Below, piece after piece: positions 1 through 6,672 of a DNA stretch of 7,526 nt; the first letter of the stretch is position 1; each line of letters begins with the position of its first letter. The position numbers and the translations under genes are program-made. A model generated the notes under the pieces. It was given only the letters and a program-made list of their open reading frames with translations, had not been told where the DNA came from and did no database searches. The stretch covers positions 1-7,526 of the forward strand of contig JAJDCV010000348.1 in assembly GCA_029260675.1 (NCBI GenBank). Direction: 5' to 3'. Origin of the DNA: Phycisphaeraceae bacterium. Its GTDB lineage: Bacteria; Planctomycetota; Phycisphaerae; Phycisphaerales; Phycisphaeraceae.

Positions 1-4
1 GAGC

Positions 5-9
5 AAGGA
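5..9 (+). promoter_or_regulatory. Ribosome binding site deciding the merR start
   Basis: AAGGA at 5-9 has 10 bases of spacing to the ATG at 20 but only 1 base to the ATG at 11. It therefore supports the shorter MerR, which begins MSIGEL as in related proteins. Confidence 0.5.
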
Positions 10-19
10 TATGCCTGAA

Positions 20-466
20 ATGAGCATCGGCGAACTGGCCCGAGACACGGGTGTGAACGTAGAGACGGTGCGTTATTACGAGCGCCGTGGCCTGCTTGCA
101 CCCCCGGATCGGACCCGCGCCGGGTATCGCAAATTTACCACGGAGGCCGCCCGACAGGTTAGGTTCATCAAACGTGCGCAGGGTCTGGGATTCACCTTGA
201 AAGAGATCCACGAATTGCTGACCCTCCGGGCCGACCCCGAAACAACCTGTGCCGATGTCAAGGCCCGGGCCCAGACGAAAATCCTGGACATCGACGACAA
301 ACTACAACTACTTACCGCGATGAGGCAGACATTATCCAATCTGGTCGACACGTGCACCGATGGCAACAACACCGGCCGCTGCCCGATCCTTAATAGCCTC
401 GACGACTGTCAGGGTTGCGACGCGGAACACCCAGCCGATCCGCAACCGACCGGGCCCGAGCTTTAA
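20..466 (+). CDS. merR: MerR-type mercury-responsive transcription regulator
   Basis: A transcription factor of the MerR family that would repress and, with Hg(II), activate the mer operon it heads. Counted from the ATG at 20 the protein has 148 residues, close to the roughly 144 of classical MerR. The N-terminal winged helix-turn-helix is clear (IGELARDTGV, then VRYYERRGLL), followed by the usual long dimerisation helix. Three cysteines correspond to the Hg(II) ligands C82, C117 and C126 of Tn501 MerR. Counted from the first ATG at 11 they are C80, C115 and C124, with the same spacings of 35 and 9 residues, and CPI follows the last one as in MerR. This favours mercury over the zinc, copper or lead members of the family. 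An extra CxxC (CQGC) lies in the C-terminal tail. I prefer the ATG at 20 because AAGGA at 5-9 lies 10 bases before it, whereas it would be only 1 base from the ATG at 11. The gene reads in the same direction as its targets, 25 bases upstream of the next start, so the promoter and operator are probably before base 1. Confidence 0.9.
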   Translation: MSIGELARDTGVNVETVRYYERRGLLAPPDRTRAGYRKFTTEAARQVRFIKRAQGLGFTLKEIHELLTLRADPETTCADVKARAQTKILDIDDKLQLLTAMRQTLSNLVDTCTDGNNTGRCPILNSLDDCQGCDAEHPADPQPTGPEL

Positions 467-491
467 CAAGGTAGACAGATCGGAATCGCCC

Positions 492-1673
492 ATGTCCACA
501 AACGCCAGTACCCACGGAAACACAACCTGCCCCATCTGCGGCGGCAGGGGCAAGGCCGTCAAACCCGTGACGATCGAATCCCTGGTTGAACCTTCGGCGT
601 GCAAGAACCTCTCCACAACAGATGGCTTTCGATTCTGTCCCAACCCCGACTGCGACACGGTCTACTTCAACGCAACAGCCGGTGCAACGATCGGCAAGAG
701 CCAGGTCACCGTCCGCATCGGACAGAAAGAAGCCGACCCACCCCGACCGGTGTGCTACTGCTTCGGACACACCGCCGAAAGCATCTGGGACGAAGTCGCC
801 CGGACCGGTAACTCGGATGTCTTCAACCAAATCAGCACCAAATGTAAGGAAGGACTGGACCGCTGCCCCCAGACCAACCCACAGGGCTCGTGTTGTCTGG
901 GCAACGTCCGCGCCGCCATCAAACAGGCGCAGACCGACCTGGGCATCACCGGCAAGGTGCAAGATCCTTTGCCGGCGGGGTGCTGCTCAGCACCGTGTGA
1001 TCAGCCAGCCGACACCGCCCTCGAAAGCCCCCCGACGCATAAGGTCCTATGGGCATCCGGCGGCGCAGTCCTTACCGCGGCCTTGACGTCCGCTTGCTGC
1101 TGGCTGCCCCTGCTGCTGATCTCGCTGGGTGTGTCCACGGCTGGCGTCGGCGGGTTCTTCGAAGCCTACCGCCCGATCCTGCTGGGGATCACCACCGCGC
1201 TGCTCGCCACCGGCTTCTACCTCGTCCTCAAAAAACCCCGCTGCTCTCCCGGATCGGCGTGCGCGGCACCAAATCCCCGGCTGCGAAAACTCAATATCGC
1301 CATGCTCACCCTCGCCACCCTCGCGGTCCTGGCATTCGCGCTGTTCCCCAACTACCTCGGGTTTTTCCTGAACAGCGGTAACACCGCCGCCGCTTCCGCC
1401 GCAACACAACCCAGTCAGATCGACTCCGCCGACACGCCCATAACATCTTCGCCAACCTACACCGTCCATCTCGACGTCGACGGCATGACCTGCGCCGCCT
1501 GCGCCACCGGCCTGTCGGCCCACCTCAATACCCTCCCGGGCGTCCAACAGGCCGACGTCGATTACGACACCCAGTCCGCTAGCGTCCAACTCAACTCCCG
1601 ATCCGATGTCAACGAAGTATTAGAAGCCATCTCTAACTACGGTTACCAAGGGAAAGTGAGGCGAACACCATGA
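492..1673 (+). CDS. merT: Fused CopZ-like chaperone / MerT transporter / MerP-like HMA protein
   Basis: A 393-residue mercuric ion transporter built from three parts. Residues 1-155 resemble the N-terminal domain of Archaeoglobus-type CopZ: a zinc-ribbon-like set (CPIC at 13-16, C49, C54), then a likely [2Fe-2S] set (CYC at 88-90, C118, C125, CC at 134-135). A Cys-rich linker follows (C164, C165, C169). Residues about 187-296 are MerT-like with three membrane helices. The vicinal pair C202-C203 lies in helix 1, and C251 and C257 lie in the loop between helices 2 and 3, six residues apart as in MerT (C76, C82). After a linker rich in Ala, Ser and Thr, residues 323-390 form an HMA domain with GMTCAAC (C334, C337), as in MerP. 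Known MerT topology (N-terminus inside, C-terminus outside) would put the HMA domain in the periplasm and the CopZ domain in the cytosol. The frame is open back to 360, but the ATG at 492 is chosen because it follows the merR stop by 25 bases and the preceding residues match nothing in the family. Its ribosome binding site is weak. The MerT and HMA assignments are firm; the iron-sulfur ligands are inferred. Confidence 0.88.
   Translation: MSTNASTHGNTTCPICGGRGKAVKPVTIESLVEPSACKNLSTTDGFRFCPNPDCDTVYFNATAGATIGKSQVTVRIGQKEADPPRPVCYCFGHTAESIWDEVARTGNSDVFNQISTKCKEGLDRCPQTNPQGSCCLGNVRAAIKQAQTDLGITGKVQDPLPAGCCSAPCDQPADTALESPPTHKVLWASGGAVLTAALTSACCWLPLLLISLGVSTAGVGGFFEAYRPILLGITTALLATGFYLVLKKPRCSPGSACAAPNPRLRKLNIAMLTLATLAVLAFALFPNYLGFFLNSGNTAAASAATQPSQIDSADTPITSSPTYTVHLDVDGMTCAACATGLSAHLNTLPGVQQADVDYDTQSASVQLNSRSDVNEVLEAISNYGYQGKVRRTP
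1658..1661 (+). promoter_or_regulatory. Ribosome binding site of the thioredoxin-like gene
   Basis: GAGG (within GTGAGG) lies inside the end of the upstream coding region, 8 bases before the overlapping ATG at 1670. It supports that start. Confidence 0.6.
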
Positions 1674-1936
1674 GCGACAAACGAAAGGTCGAAGTCTTCT
1701 CAGCCGGCTGCCCAGCGTGTGATGAAATAATTGACTTGGTCCACCAGGTCGCCTGCCCGAGTTGTGAGGTCGAGGTGTTGGATATGCGGAGCCCCGATAT
1801 CGCTAAGCGGGCCCAAGCACTGGGCATCCACTCGGTGCCCACCGTCGTAATCGATGGCGAAGTTGCCGGCTGTTGTGTGGACCGTGGCCCGGATGAAGCC
1901 ACACTGCGCGCCGCCGGACTCGGTCAACCTCTGTGA
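1670..1936 (+). CDS. Small thioredoxin/glutaredoxin-like protein of the mer operon
   Basis: An 88-residue single-domain thioredoxin-fold protein. It has the N-terminal strand and redox motif CPAC (C14, C17), then a second CPSC pair (C29, C32). The cis-proline signature follows (HSVPTVVIDG, P57), and a vicinal pair C68-C69 lies near the C-terminus. It has no signal peptide and no membrane helix, so it should be cytosolic. The start codon overlaps the stop of the transporter gene (ATGA at 1670-1673), which implies translational coupling. GAGG at 1658-1661 lies 8 bases before the start. Small thioredoxin-like genes are often found with metal-resistance operons. A plausible job is to accept Hg(II) from the transporter or to keep cysteines in the transport chain reduced; this is inferred from position and the six cysteines. 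A catalytic disulfide reductase role is also possible. Confidence 0.82.
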   Translation: MSDKRKVEVFSAGCPACDEIIDLVHQVACPSCEVEVLDMRSPDIAKRAQALGIHSVPTVVIDGEVAGCCVDRGPDEATLRAAGLGQPL

Positions 1937-1986
1937 CGCAACGCCGGACTCGTCTCAAATCCCGCTTGTCTATGGCTATGTGCTCA
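1937..1986. other. Convergent gap between mer operon and phosphomannomutase
   Basis: Fifty bases separate two converging stop codons. I see no hairpin with a T-run for either gene. An 11-base direct repeat (CGCCGGACTCG at 1912-1922 and 1942-1952) flanks the stop of the thioredoxin-like gene, and its meaning is unclear. Confidence 0.4.
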
Positions 1987-3381
1987 TCAATGCCCCGCCG
2001 CGACCGTGCCCAGTCTCGGCGTCAGTTCATTCAAAAGCGAGTCCAGCGTCGCCGCATCCTTCGCCTCGGCGTTCAATCGCAGCAGCGGCTCGGTGTTGCT
2101 CGCACGGACATTGAACCAGAAGCCCTTGTTGTCGAAGCAGTCGATCGTCACACCGTCCAGGTCGTCGATCATCTGGGCGTCGGCCGCGTAGACCTCCTTC
2201 AGCGCCGCCATGACACCGGCCTTGTCCTCGACCTCGAAATTGATCTCCCCGGACTGGGGGTATTGCTTATACGGGGCGATCAATTCGCTGATCGGCTTGT
2301 CGCTCTCGCTGAGCACGGTGAGCACCGCCGCAAACGCGATCGCGCCCGAGTCCGCGAAGCTGTTGTGCTTGAAGTAGAAGTGCCCGGAAAGTTCGCCGCC
2401 GAAGATCCCGTCGGTCTCGCGCAGCAGCGCCTTCATGTTCACGTGCCCGACCTTGCTACGTGCGGGCTTGCCGCCGAGCTGCTTGATCGTCTGCTCGACG
2501 ACCTTGCTGGCACGCAGGTCGTATACGACCGATGAGCCGGGCTGCTGCTTGAGGAAGTGGTCACACAATAGCGCGGTCAGGTGGTCGCAGCCGATGATCT
2601 CACCCTTCTCATCGGTGATCATGCAGCGGTCGGCATCCCCGTCGAAACACGCCCCGAGGTCAGCCCCCTCGCGCTTCACACCTTCCTGCGTCGGGACCAT
2701 GTTCTCCGCCACCAGCGGGTTGGGCTCGTGGGCCCATCGGTCCGTAAACTCGAAGTTCTCCTGGATGATCGTAAGATTCTCAACCCCATTGAACACCTCG
2801 GGCACCAGCTTCGTCGCCATCCCGTTGCAGGCATCGATGTAGACCTTCAGCGGCCGCTTCAGGGGCGTGAGGAATCCCAGGACGTGCTTGCGGTATTCGT
2901 CCCAGAGGTTGCGCTCTTCCAGCTTCCCTACCGCAGGCTTGTCGGTCGAATCGATCGACTCGGCGATTTTCTGTATTTCTTTCAGCCCCGAGTCCGCGCC
3001 GATCGGCTTGGCGCCTTGGCCTGAGATCTTAAACCCGATGTAGTTGATCGGGTTGTGGCTGGCGGTCGTCTGCACACCGCCTAGTGCCCCCTTGATGTGC
3101 GGGATCGCGAAGTACATGAAGGAGGTGTCCGCCTGGCCTAGGTCGATGACATCCATCCCCGCGGCGCGGAGCCCGGCGATCAGGGCCTTGGCCATCGAAG
3201 GGGCGCTTGGGCGGTGGTCCCGGCTGACCAGGATTGTACCGGGCTTGCCTGCTCCGGGGGCGCCGTTGCCTTCTTTGAAGAACTCACCGACTGCGTACCC
3301 GACCTTCCAGCCGGCGTCTTCATTGAGTGGGTCCGGGTAGATCGCCCGGACGTCGTAGGCCTTGAATATCTTGCCGATCAT
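1987..3381 (-). CDS. manB: Phosphomannomutase/phosphoglucomutase (alpha-D-phosphohexomutase family)
   Basis: A cytosolic enzyme that interconverts mannose-6-phosphate and mannose-1-phosphate, and in many relatives glucose phosphates. It supplies nucleotide sugars for surface polysaccharide. The 464 residues match the family length, and all four signature sites are intact. These are the phosphoserine loop TASHNP (S108), the magnesium loop DGDADR (D247, D249, D251), the sugar-specificity loop GELSGH (E330, S332, H334), and the phosphate-binding loop RASNTEP (R426, S428, N429, T430). The GE-S-H form of the sugar loop is typical of PMM/PGM enzymes, as opposed to phosphoglucosamine mutases. The ATG at 3381 is chosen because the protein then begins MIGKIFKAYDVR, matching the family N-terminus, and AGGAG lies 10 bases upstream. 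An in-frame ATG at 3447 would add 22 residues unlike the family. The gene converges on the mer operon (50-base gap) and diverges from the large LptC/LptA-like gene. Mannose versus glucose preference cannot be settled from sequence. Confidence 0.93.
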   Translation of the reverse strand: MIGKIFKAYDVRAIYPDPLNEDAGWKVGYAVGEFFKEGNGAPGAGKPGTILVSRDHRPSAPSMAKALIAGLRAAGMDVIDLGQADTSFMYFAIPHIKGALGGVQTTASHNPINYIGFKISGQGAKPIGADSGLKEIQKIAESIDSTDKPAVGKLEERNLWDEYRKHVLGFLTPLKRPLKVYIDACNGMATKLVPEVFNGVENLTIIQENFEFTDRWAHEPNPLVAENMVPTQEGVKREGADLGACFDGDADRCMITDEKGEIIGCDHLTALLCDHFLKQQPGSSVVYDLRASKVVEQTIKQLGGKPARSKVGHVNMKALLRETDGIFGGELSGHFYFKHNSFADSGAIAFAAVLTVLSESDKPISELIAPYKQYPQSGEINFEVEDKAGVMAALKEVYAADAQMIDDLDGVTIDCFDNKGFWFNVRASNTEPLLRLNAEAKDAATLDSLLNELTPRLGTVAAGH

Positions 3382-3391
3382 GCTTGGTTCG

Positions 3392-3396
3392 CTCCT
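3392..3396 (-). promoter_or_regulatory. Ribosome binding site of the phosphomannomutase gene
   Basis: On the - strand AGGAG occurs 10 bases before the ATG at 3381. This decides that start over the in-frame ATG further upstream at 3447. Confidence 0.65.
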
Positions 3397-3442
3397 GATG
3401 CTTGTTTCCAGGCGTTGGGCCCGGGAGTACCGCCGATGATAA

Positions 3443-3461
3443 CGCACCCGGTGCGACCGGG
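3443..3461. repeat. Two overlapping short inverted repeats
   Basis: CCCGGT-gcg-ACCGGG (3447-3461) is a perfect 6-base inverted repeat with a 3-base centre. It overlaps CGCAC-ccg-GTGCG (3443-3455), a perfect 5-base inverted repeat. The two cannot form at once. They lie in the divergent promoter gap and could be an operator, but in GC-rich DNA such short palindromes also arise by chance. Confidence 0.3.
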
Positions 3462-3540
3462 CGACCGTTGGCTATCCCACATCTCACAGCGATGGAACCG
3501 TACATTTGCATGTTGACCGGCGGGGCTTGAAACTACACGG

Positions 3541-6500
3541 ATGCCGAACAAGCTTTTAACCATCGGGGCCGCCGTGGGCGTCGCGGCGTTGGTCCTCCTG
3601 CTGGCGATGATCGTGGGCGGCCCCGGCGCGGGGTCACAAGACCAGACGCCCACCATCCCCGAAAACCCGGAACTGTTCACCGGCAGCCATCTCGGCGGCG
3701 ATGAGCTGCCGATCGGTGAGTTCGACGGCCTGGTGTACGAGATCAAGGAAAGCGGGATCCTCTTCTACGCCGACCGCGTCGTCCCCCAGCCCCAGGGCGT
3801 CATCGACGTGATCGAGACCACCGCCCAGATCCACCTCGCCGCCGGCCGGGAGCTGACCATCGACGCTGATGAGGGCACTATCGTCGCCCCGGACAACCAC
3901 CCCCGTGAGGGCGAGATGCGTGGCAACGTCGTCGTCACCCTCTACGAAACCCCCGACGGATCGCCGGTCGACTTCGAGTCCGACCGCCACGTCGTCACCC
4001 GCATCTACTTTGATGACCCCGTTGAGTTCGATCTGGAGCTGCAACAGATCGACAGCGAGGGCCCGATCTTCATGACCGGGCCGCAGGTCCAGTTCCTGGG
4101 CAAGGGCCTGAGCCTGAACTACAACCAGCTACGCCACCGCATCGAGCGCCTGGTCATCCAAGAGGGCCAGTCGCTTCACTACATCCCCAAACCCAAGTCA
4201 CCCACAGCCACCCCGACCGCCAGCCCGGCTAAGGCCGATTCATCGGCCGTCGCATTACAGAACCAGACCCAACCCCAGACAATACCCGCCACCGTCACCG
4301 CCGACGTCCCCCAAACCGCAACTGCTCCCACCATGGCAAGCACCACCGCCGCCGCCGCATCCGACACGCAGCACAACGATGCCACCGCACGCCCGGTCCA
4401 GTTCTACCTCGCCACCTTCGAAGAGTTGCAGGATGTCCGCGTCGGCCAGGATCAGTACGTCATCGAGGGCGACGATCTCTCGGCCGTGTTCAGCGCAAAA
4501 GCGGCGGGGGAGTTGGACGATCAAGAAGACCCCACCGTCCCCGCCACACCCCCAGCCCCCGACCCCGCGGAGGGCGCCGGCACATCACAACCCACCATCA
4601 CAGGCCGATCGATCGAGCTGGCGTCATCCGACCCGTTACGCGGTGCGCTCCTGCACGCCTTGGCCGCAAGCATCGGGCAGGTCCCCGCTGAATCAAACAG
4701 CACGAACGACCCCCGTTCGCTGGCGTCGTTCACCGATGAAGACGTGATCATCACCTGGTCGGGCCGTTTGGTTGTCTCGCCATTGAGCGATCCCCCCGAG
4801 GAAATGGCCGGGCCCGACGATGTGATGGTCAGCGTCCGGGGCACACCGACGAAGATCAACACCGACAAAGGCGAATCCGTCCGCGCCCCCAAGGTCTCTT
4901 TCTTCAGCCTCAACTCTCGCCTGCTGACCGAAGGCACACCCGAATCACCCGTCCGGGTCAACGCCCCCGACATGGGCACACTCATCGGCCGGGAACTCTC
5001 CATCGACCAACTCAACGGCACCGGCTACGTCCTGGGCCCCGGCAGCCTCACAGGTCTGATCAAAGAAAAAGCCAGGTCCGCAGACGATATCCAATCCTCC
5101 GCGACCTCTTCTTCCGATACCCGAAACCCGATCCCCGATACCCGCTCCATCACCGTCGCCTTCCACGACCGCCTCGACCTGGCGTTCTACCTCAAGGACA
5201 AATCAGGCACCACAACGCGCGCTACGGACTCACCGGCCGGCAAGTCGCGGATCAAGGGCATCAAAACCGCCACCTTCTTAGGCAACGTCGCGGTGGACTA
5301 CACCGAGCTGGACATGACCGCCGAAAGCCTGACGCTCGCGATGTTTGAAGACCCCCCCGAGGGCGACGACAAGCTCGCGGTCAGTTCGCTGGATGCAAAA
5401 GGCAACATCAAGGCCGACGTCAAAGACCAGGACGTGAAGATCCTGGCCGACCGCCTGCACGCCGAGCCCGCCAGCGACAAGCTCGAGCTCTTCGGCACGC
5501 CAGACAACCACGCCCAGGTCATCCGACCCGACGCCACGCTCGCCGGCGAGCACCTCGTCATGGACCAGCAGGCACGCACCGTCAACGTCCTCGGCCCCGG
5601 CTGGTTCGACTTCACACCCGACCTCGCCGAACCCGAAAAAACCGTCCGCGTCACCTGGGCCACCCGCATGAACTACGACGACGCCAAGGGCACCGCACGC
5701 TTCCTCGGCAACGTCAAGACCCTCTCGACCGACGGCACCGACACCAACGAACTTATGGGCGACGACCTCGCCATGACCTTCGTCAAAGATGATTTGGCCG
5801 ACGATGGCGCGACCGAATCCAACTTCCGGGGGGACCGCACCGCCGGCCGACGACTCGCCACCGCGACTATGACCGGCCACGTCAGATTCCGCGCACGCAG
5901 CTACGAGACCGTTGAGCTCAAACCCGATCAGGTGCTCACCGAGCTGTTCATGATGGGCCCGCTGATGACGTTCAACGATCCAAGCCTCTCTGCCCCGGCC
6001 CAGGCCCCCGGTTCCACAAAAGCCGACCAAAAGGTCCAGGTCATCGGCACCGGCCGGATGCTCCTCACCGACACCCGGCCCGACGACACTTCCGCAGGCG
6101 CCAGCAAAACCAAACGCGGCAACAAGAACGCACCGATCGACCTCGCCGGCCGGGGCAAGACCGCGTTCGAGTGGTCCGACCGCCTGGTCCTGAACATGAC
6201 CGATGGCATCATGACCATGAAAGGCGCCGTCGCCATGGTCCACCAGCCCCAGGACGGCGACCGCGTCCAGATGGACTGCCAGGACCTCGCCGCTGACCTG
6301 AAAGCACCCGGCGGTAAAAAGACGAAGGCACGTAGGAATGGCAATGTTTCCGGGGGCTGGCTTGCCAAGGACGCCCCCAAGCCCGAACTCGAACGGGTCT
6401 GGGCCGATGGCGGCATCCGCATCCTCCAGGGCCCCTACACCATCACATGCGACCACCTGCTCTACCAGGAAGCCAAACGCGACATCCTCCTGTGGTCCGA

Positions 6501-6654
6501 CGACCCCCGACAGGTCACCTACGAAGTCCAAGGCGAACCCAACCTCACCAAGTCCAGCGCCCTGAAATGGCACCGCGACACCGGACGCATCGAGGTCTTC
6601 AAGATCCGCACCGGCACCATCCCGCTACGCAGGAGCGAACGGGAAAACAAGTAA
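3541..6654 (+). CDS. Very long membrane-anchored LptC/LptA (OstA)-like envelope protein
   Basis: A 1037-residue protein, far longer than LptC (about 190) or LptA (about 185). Residues 5-27 form one hydrophobic helix with few charges before it, so the rest should be periplasmic. Residues about 60-212 look LptC-like: a PDNHPREGEMRGNV stretch, then FESDRH and a FLGKGLSLNYNQ segment. A Pro/Thr/Ala/Gln-rich linker follows (215-285). The remainder repeats an OstA-like pattern. A W..R(L/M) strand recurs at R409, R544, R709 and R881. FLGNV or KGAV strands lie at 579-583, 721-725 and 894-897, and LGPG-type ends at 498-501 and 684-687. The last segment (952-1030) contains ADGGIRI and TITCDHLLY, also OstA-like. 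LptA and LptC form the beta-jellyroll bridge that carries lipopolysaccharide across the periplasm, so a bridge or scaffold role in lipopolysaccharide export is inferred. The divergent phosphomannomutase fits this. No ABC-transporter genes are visible. The ATG at 3541 is the only reasonable start: an in-frame TGA lies at 3514-3516. No good ribosome binding site precedes it. Confidence 0.75.
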   Translation: MPNKLLTIGAAVGVAALVLLLAMIVGGPGAGSQDQTPTIPENPELFTGSHLGGDELPIGEFDGLVYEIKESGILFYADRVVPQPQGVIDVIETTAQIHLAAGRELTIDADEGTIVAPDNHPREGEMRGNVVVTLYETPDGSPVDFESDRHVVTRIYFDDPVEFDLELQQIDSEGPIFMTGPQVQFLGKGLSLNYNQLRHRIERLVIQEGQSLHYIPKPKSPTATPTASPAKADSSAVALQNQTQPQTIPATVTADVPQTATAPTMASTTAAAASDTQHNDATARPVQFYLATFEELQDVRVGQDQYVIEGDDLSAVFSAKAAGELDDQEDPTVPATPPAPDPAEGAGTSQPTITGRSIELASSDPLRGALLHALAASIGQVPAESNSTNDPRSLASFTDEDVIITWSGRLVVSPLSDPPEEMAGPDDVMVSVRGTPTKINTDKGESVRAPKVSFFSLNSRLLTEGTPESPVRVNAPDMGTLIGRELSIDQLNGTGYVLGPGSLTGLIKEKARSADDIQSSATSSSDTRNPIPDTRSITVAFHDRLDLAFYLKDKSGTTTRATDSPAGKSRIKGIKTATFLGNVAVDYTELDMTAESLTLAMFEDPPEGDDKLAVSSLDAKGNIKADVKDQDVKILADRLHAEPASDKLELFGTPDNHAQVIRPDATLAGEHLVMDQQARTVNVLGPGWFDFTPDLAEPEKTVRVTWATRMNYDDAKGTARFLGNVKTLSTDGTDTNELMGDDLAMTFVKDDLADDGATESNFRGDRTAGRRLATATMTGHVRFRARSYETVELKPDQVLTELFMMGPLMTFNDPSLSAPAQAPGSTKADQKVQVIGTGRMLLTDTRPDDTSAGASKTKRGNKNAPIDLAGRGKTAFEWSDRLVLNMTDGIMTMKGAVAMVHQPQDGDRVQMDCQDLAADLKAPGGKKTKARRNGNVSGGWLAKDAPKPELERVWADGGIRILQGPYTITCDHLLYQEAKRDILLWSDDPRQVTYEVQGEPNLTKSSALKWHRDTGRIEVFKIRTGTIPLRRSERENK
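5113..5147 (+). repeat. Tandem heptanucleotide repeat, five units (consensus CCCGATA)
   Basis: Five adjacent 7-base units can be read: TCCGATA, CCCGAAA, CCCGATC, CCCGATA, CCCGCTC. They lie inside the coding sequence of the large LptC/LptA-like protein, in the linker around residues 525-535. There they encode a peptide with a seven-residue period (DTRNPIPDTR). Similar heptameric short tandem repeats are known in other bacteria, notably cyanobacteria. The units are imperfect, so the array is somewhat degraded. Confidence 0.7.
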
Positions 6655-6658
6655 TTTC

Positions 6659-6662
6659 GGAG
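6659..6662 (+). promoter_or_regulatory. Ribosome binding site of the barstar-family gene
   Basis: GGAG (within GGAGAAG) lies 10 bases before the ATG at 6673 and just after the upstream stop codon. It supports this start over the ATG codons at 6706 and 6718. Confidence 0.6.
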
Positions 6663-6672
6663 AAGCCGATCA

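Larger units (their letters stand above)
3382..3540. promoter_or_regulatory. Divergent intergenic region, presumed two promoters
   Basis: This 159-base gap separates the start of the phosphomannomutase (- strand) from the start of the large LptC/LptA-like gene (+ strand), so both promoters should lie here. I see no convincing -35/-10 pair for either gene. TTGACC at 3513-3518 resembles a -35 box but has no matching -10 before the ATG at 3541. Two overlapping inverted repeats at 3443-3461 are the only clear structure. Confidence 0.45.

Noticed and set aside
360..491. Extended N-terminus of the CopZ-MerT-MerP fusion starting inside merR
   Set aside because: The frame is open there, but the added 44 residues overlap merR, match nothing in the family and lack a supporting ribosome binding site. 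The ATG at 492 fits the operon layout.
1933..2535. Open frame on the + strand opposite the phosphomannomutase
   Set aside because: It reads as a low-complexity Arg/Leu/Val product opposite a gene with all catalytic motifs intact. It is a shadow frame.
3513..3518. TTGACC as a -35 box for the LptC/LptA-like gene
   Set aside because: A -10 element at normal spacing would fall on the start codon, so it cannot serve a normal leadered transcript.
5278..6573. Long open frame on the - strand (431 codons) opposite the LptC/LptA-like gene
   Set aside because: Such antisense frames are usual in GC-rich genes. The protein is rich in Gly, Val and Ala without motifs, and the + strand frame has clear domain structure.
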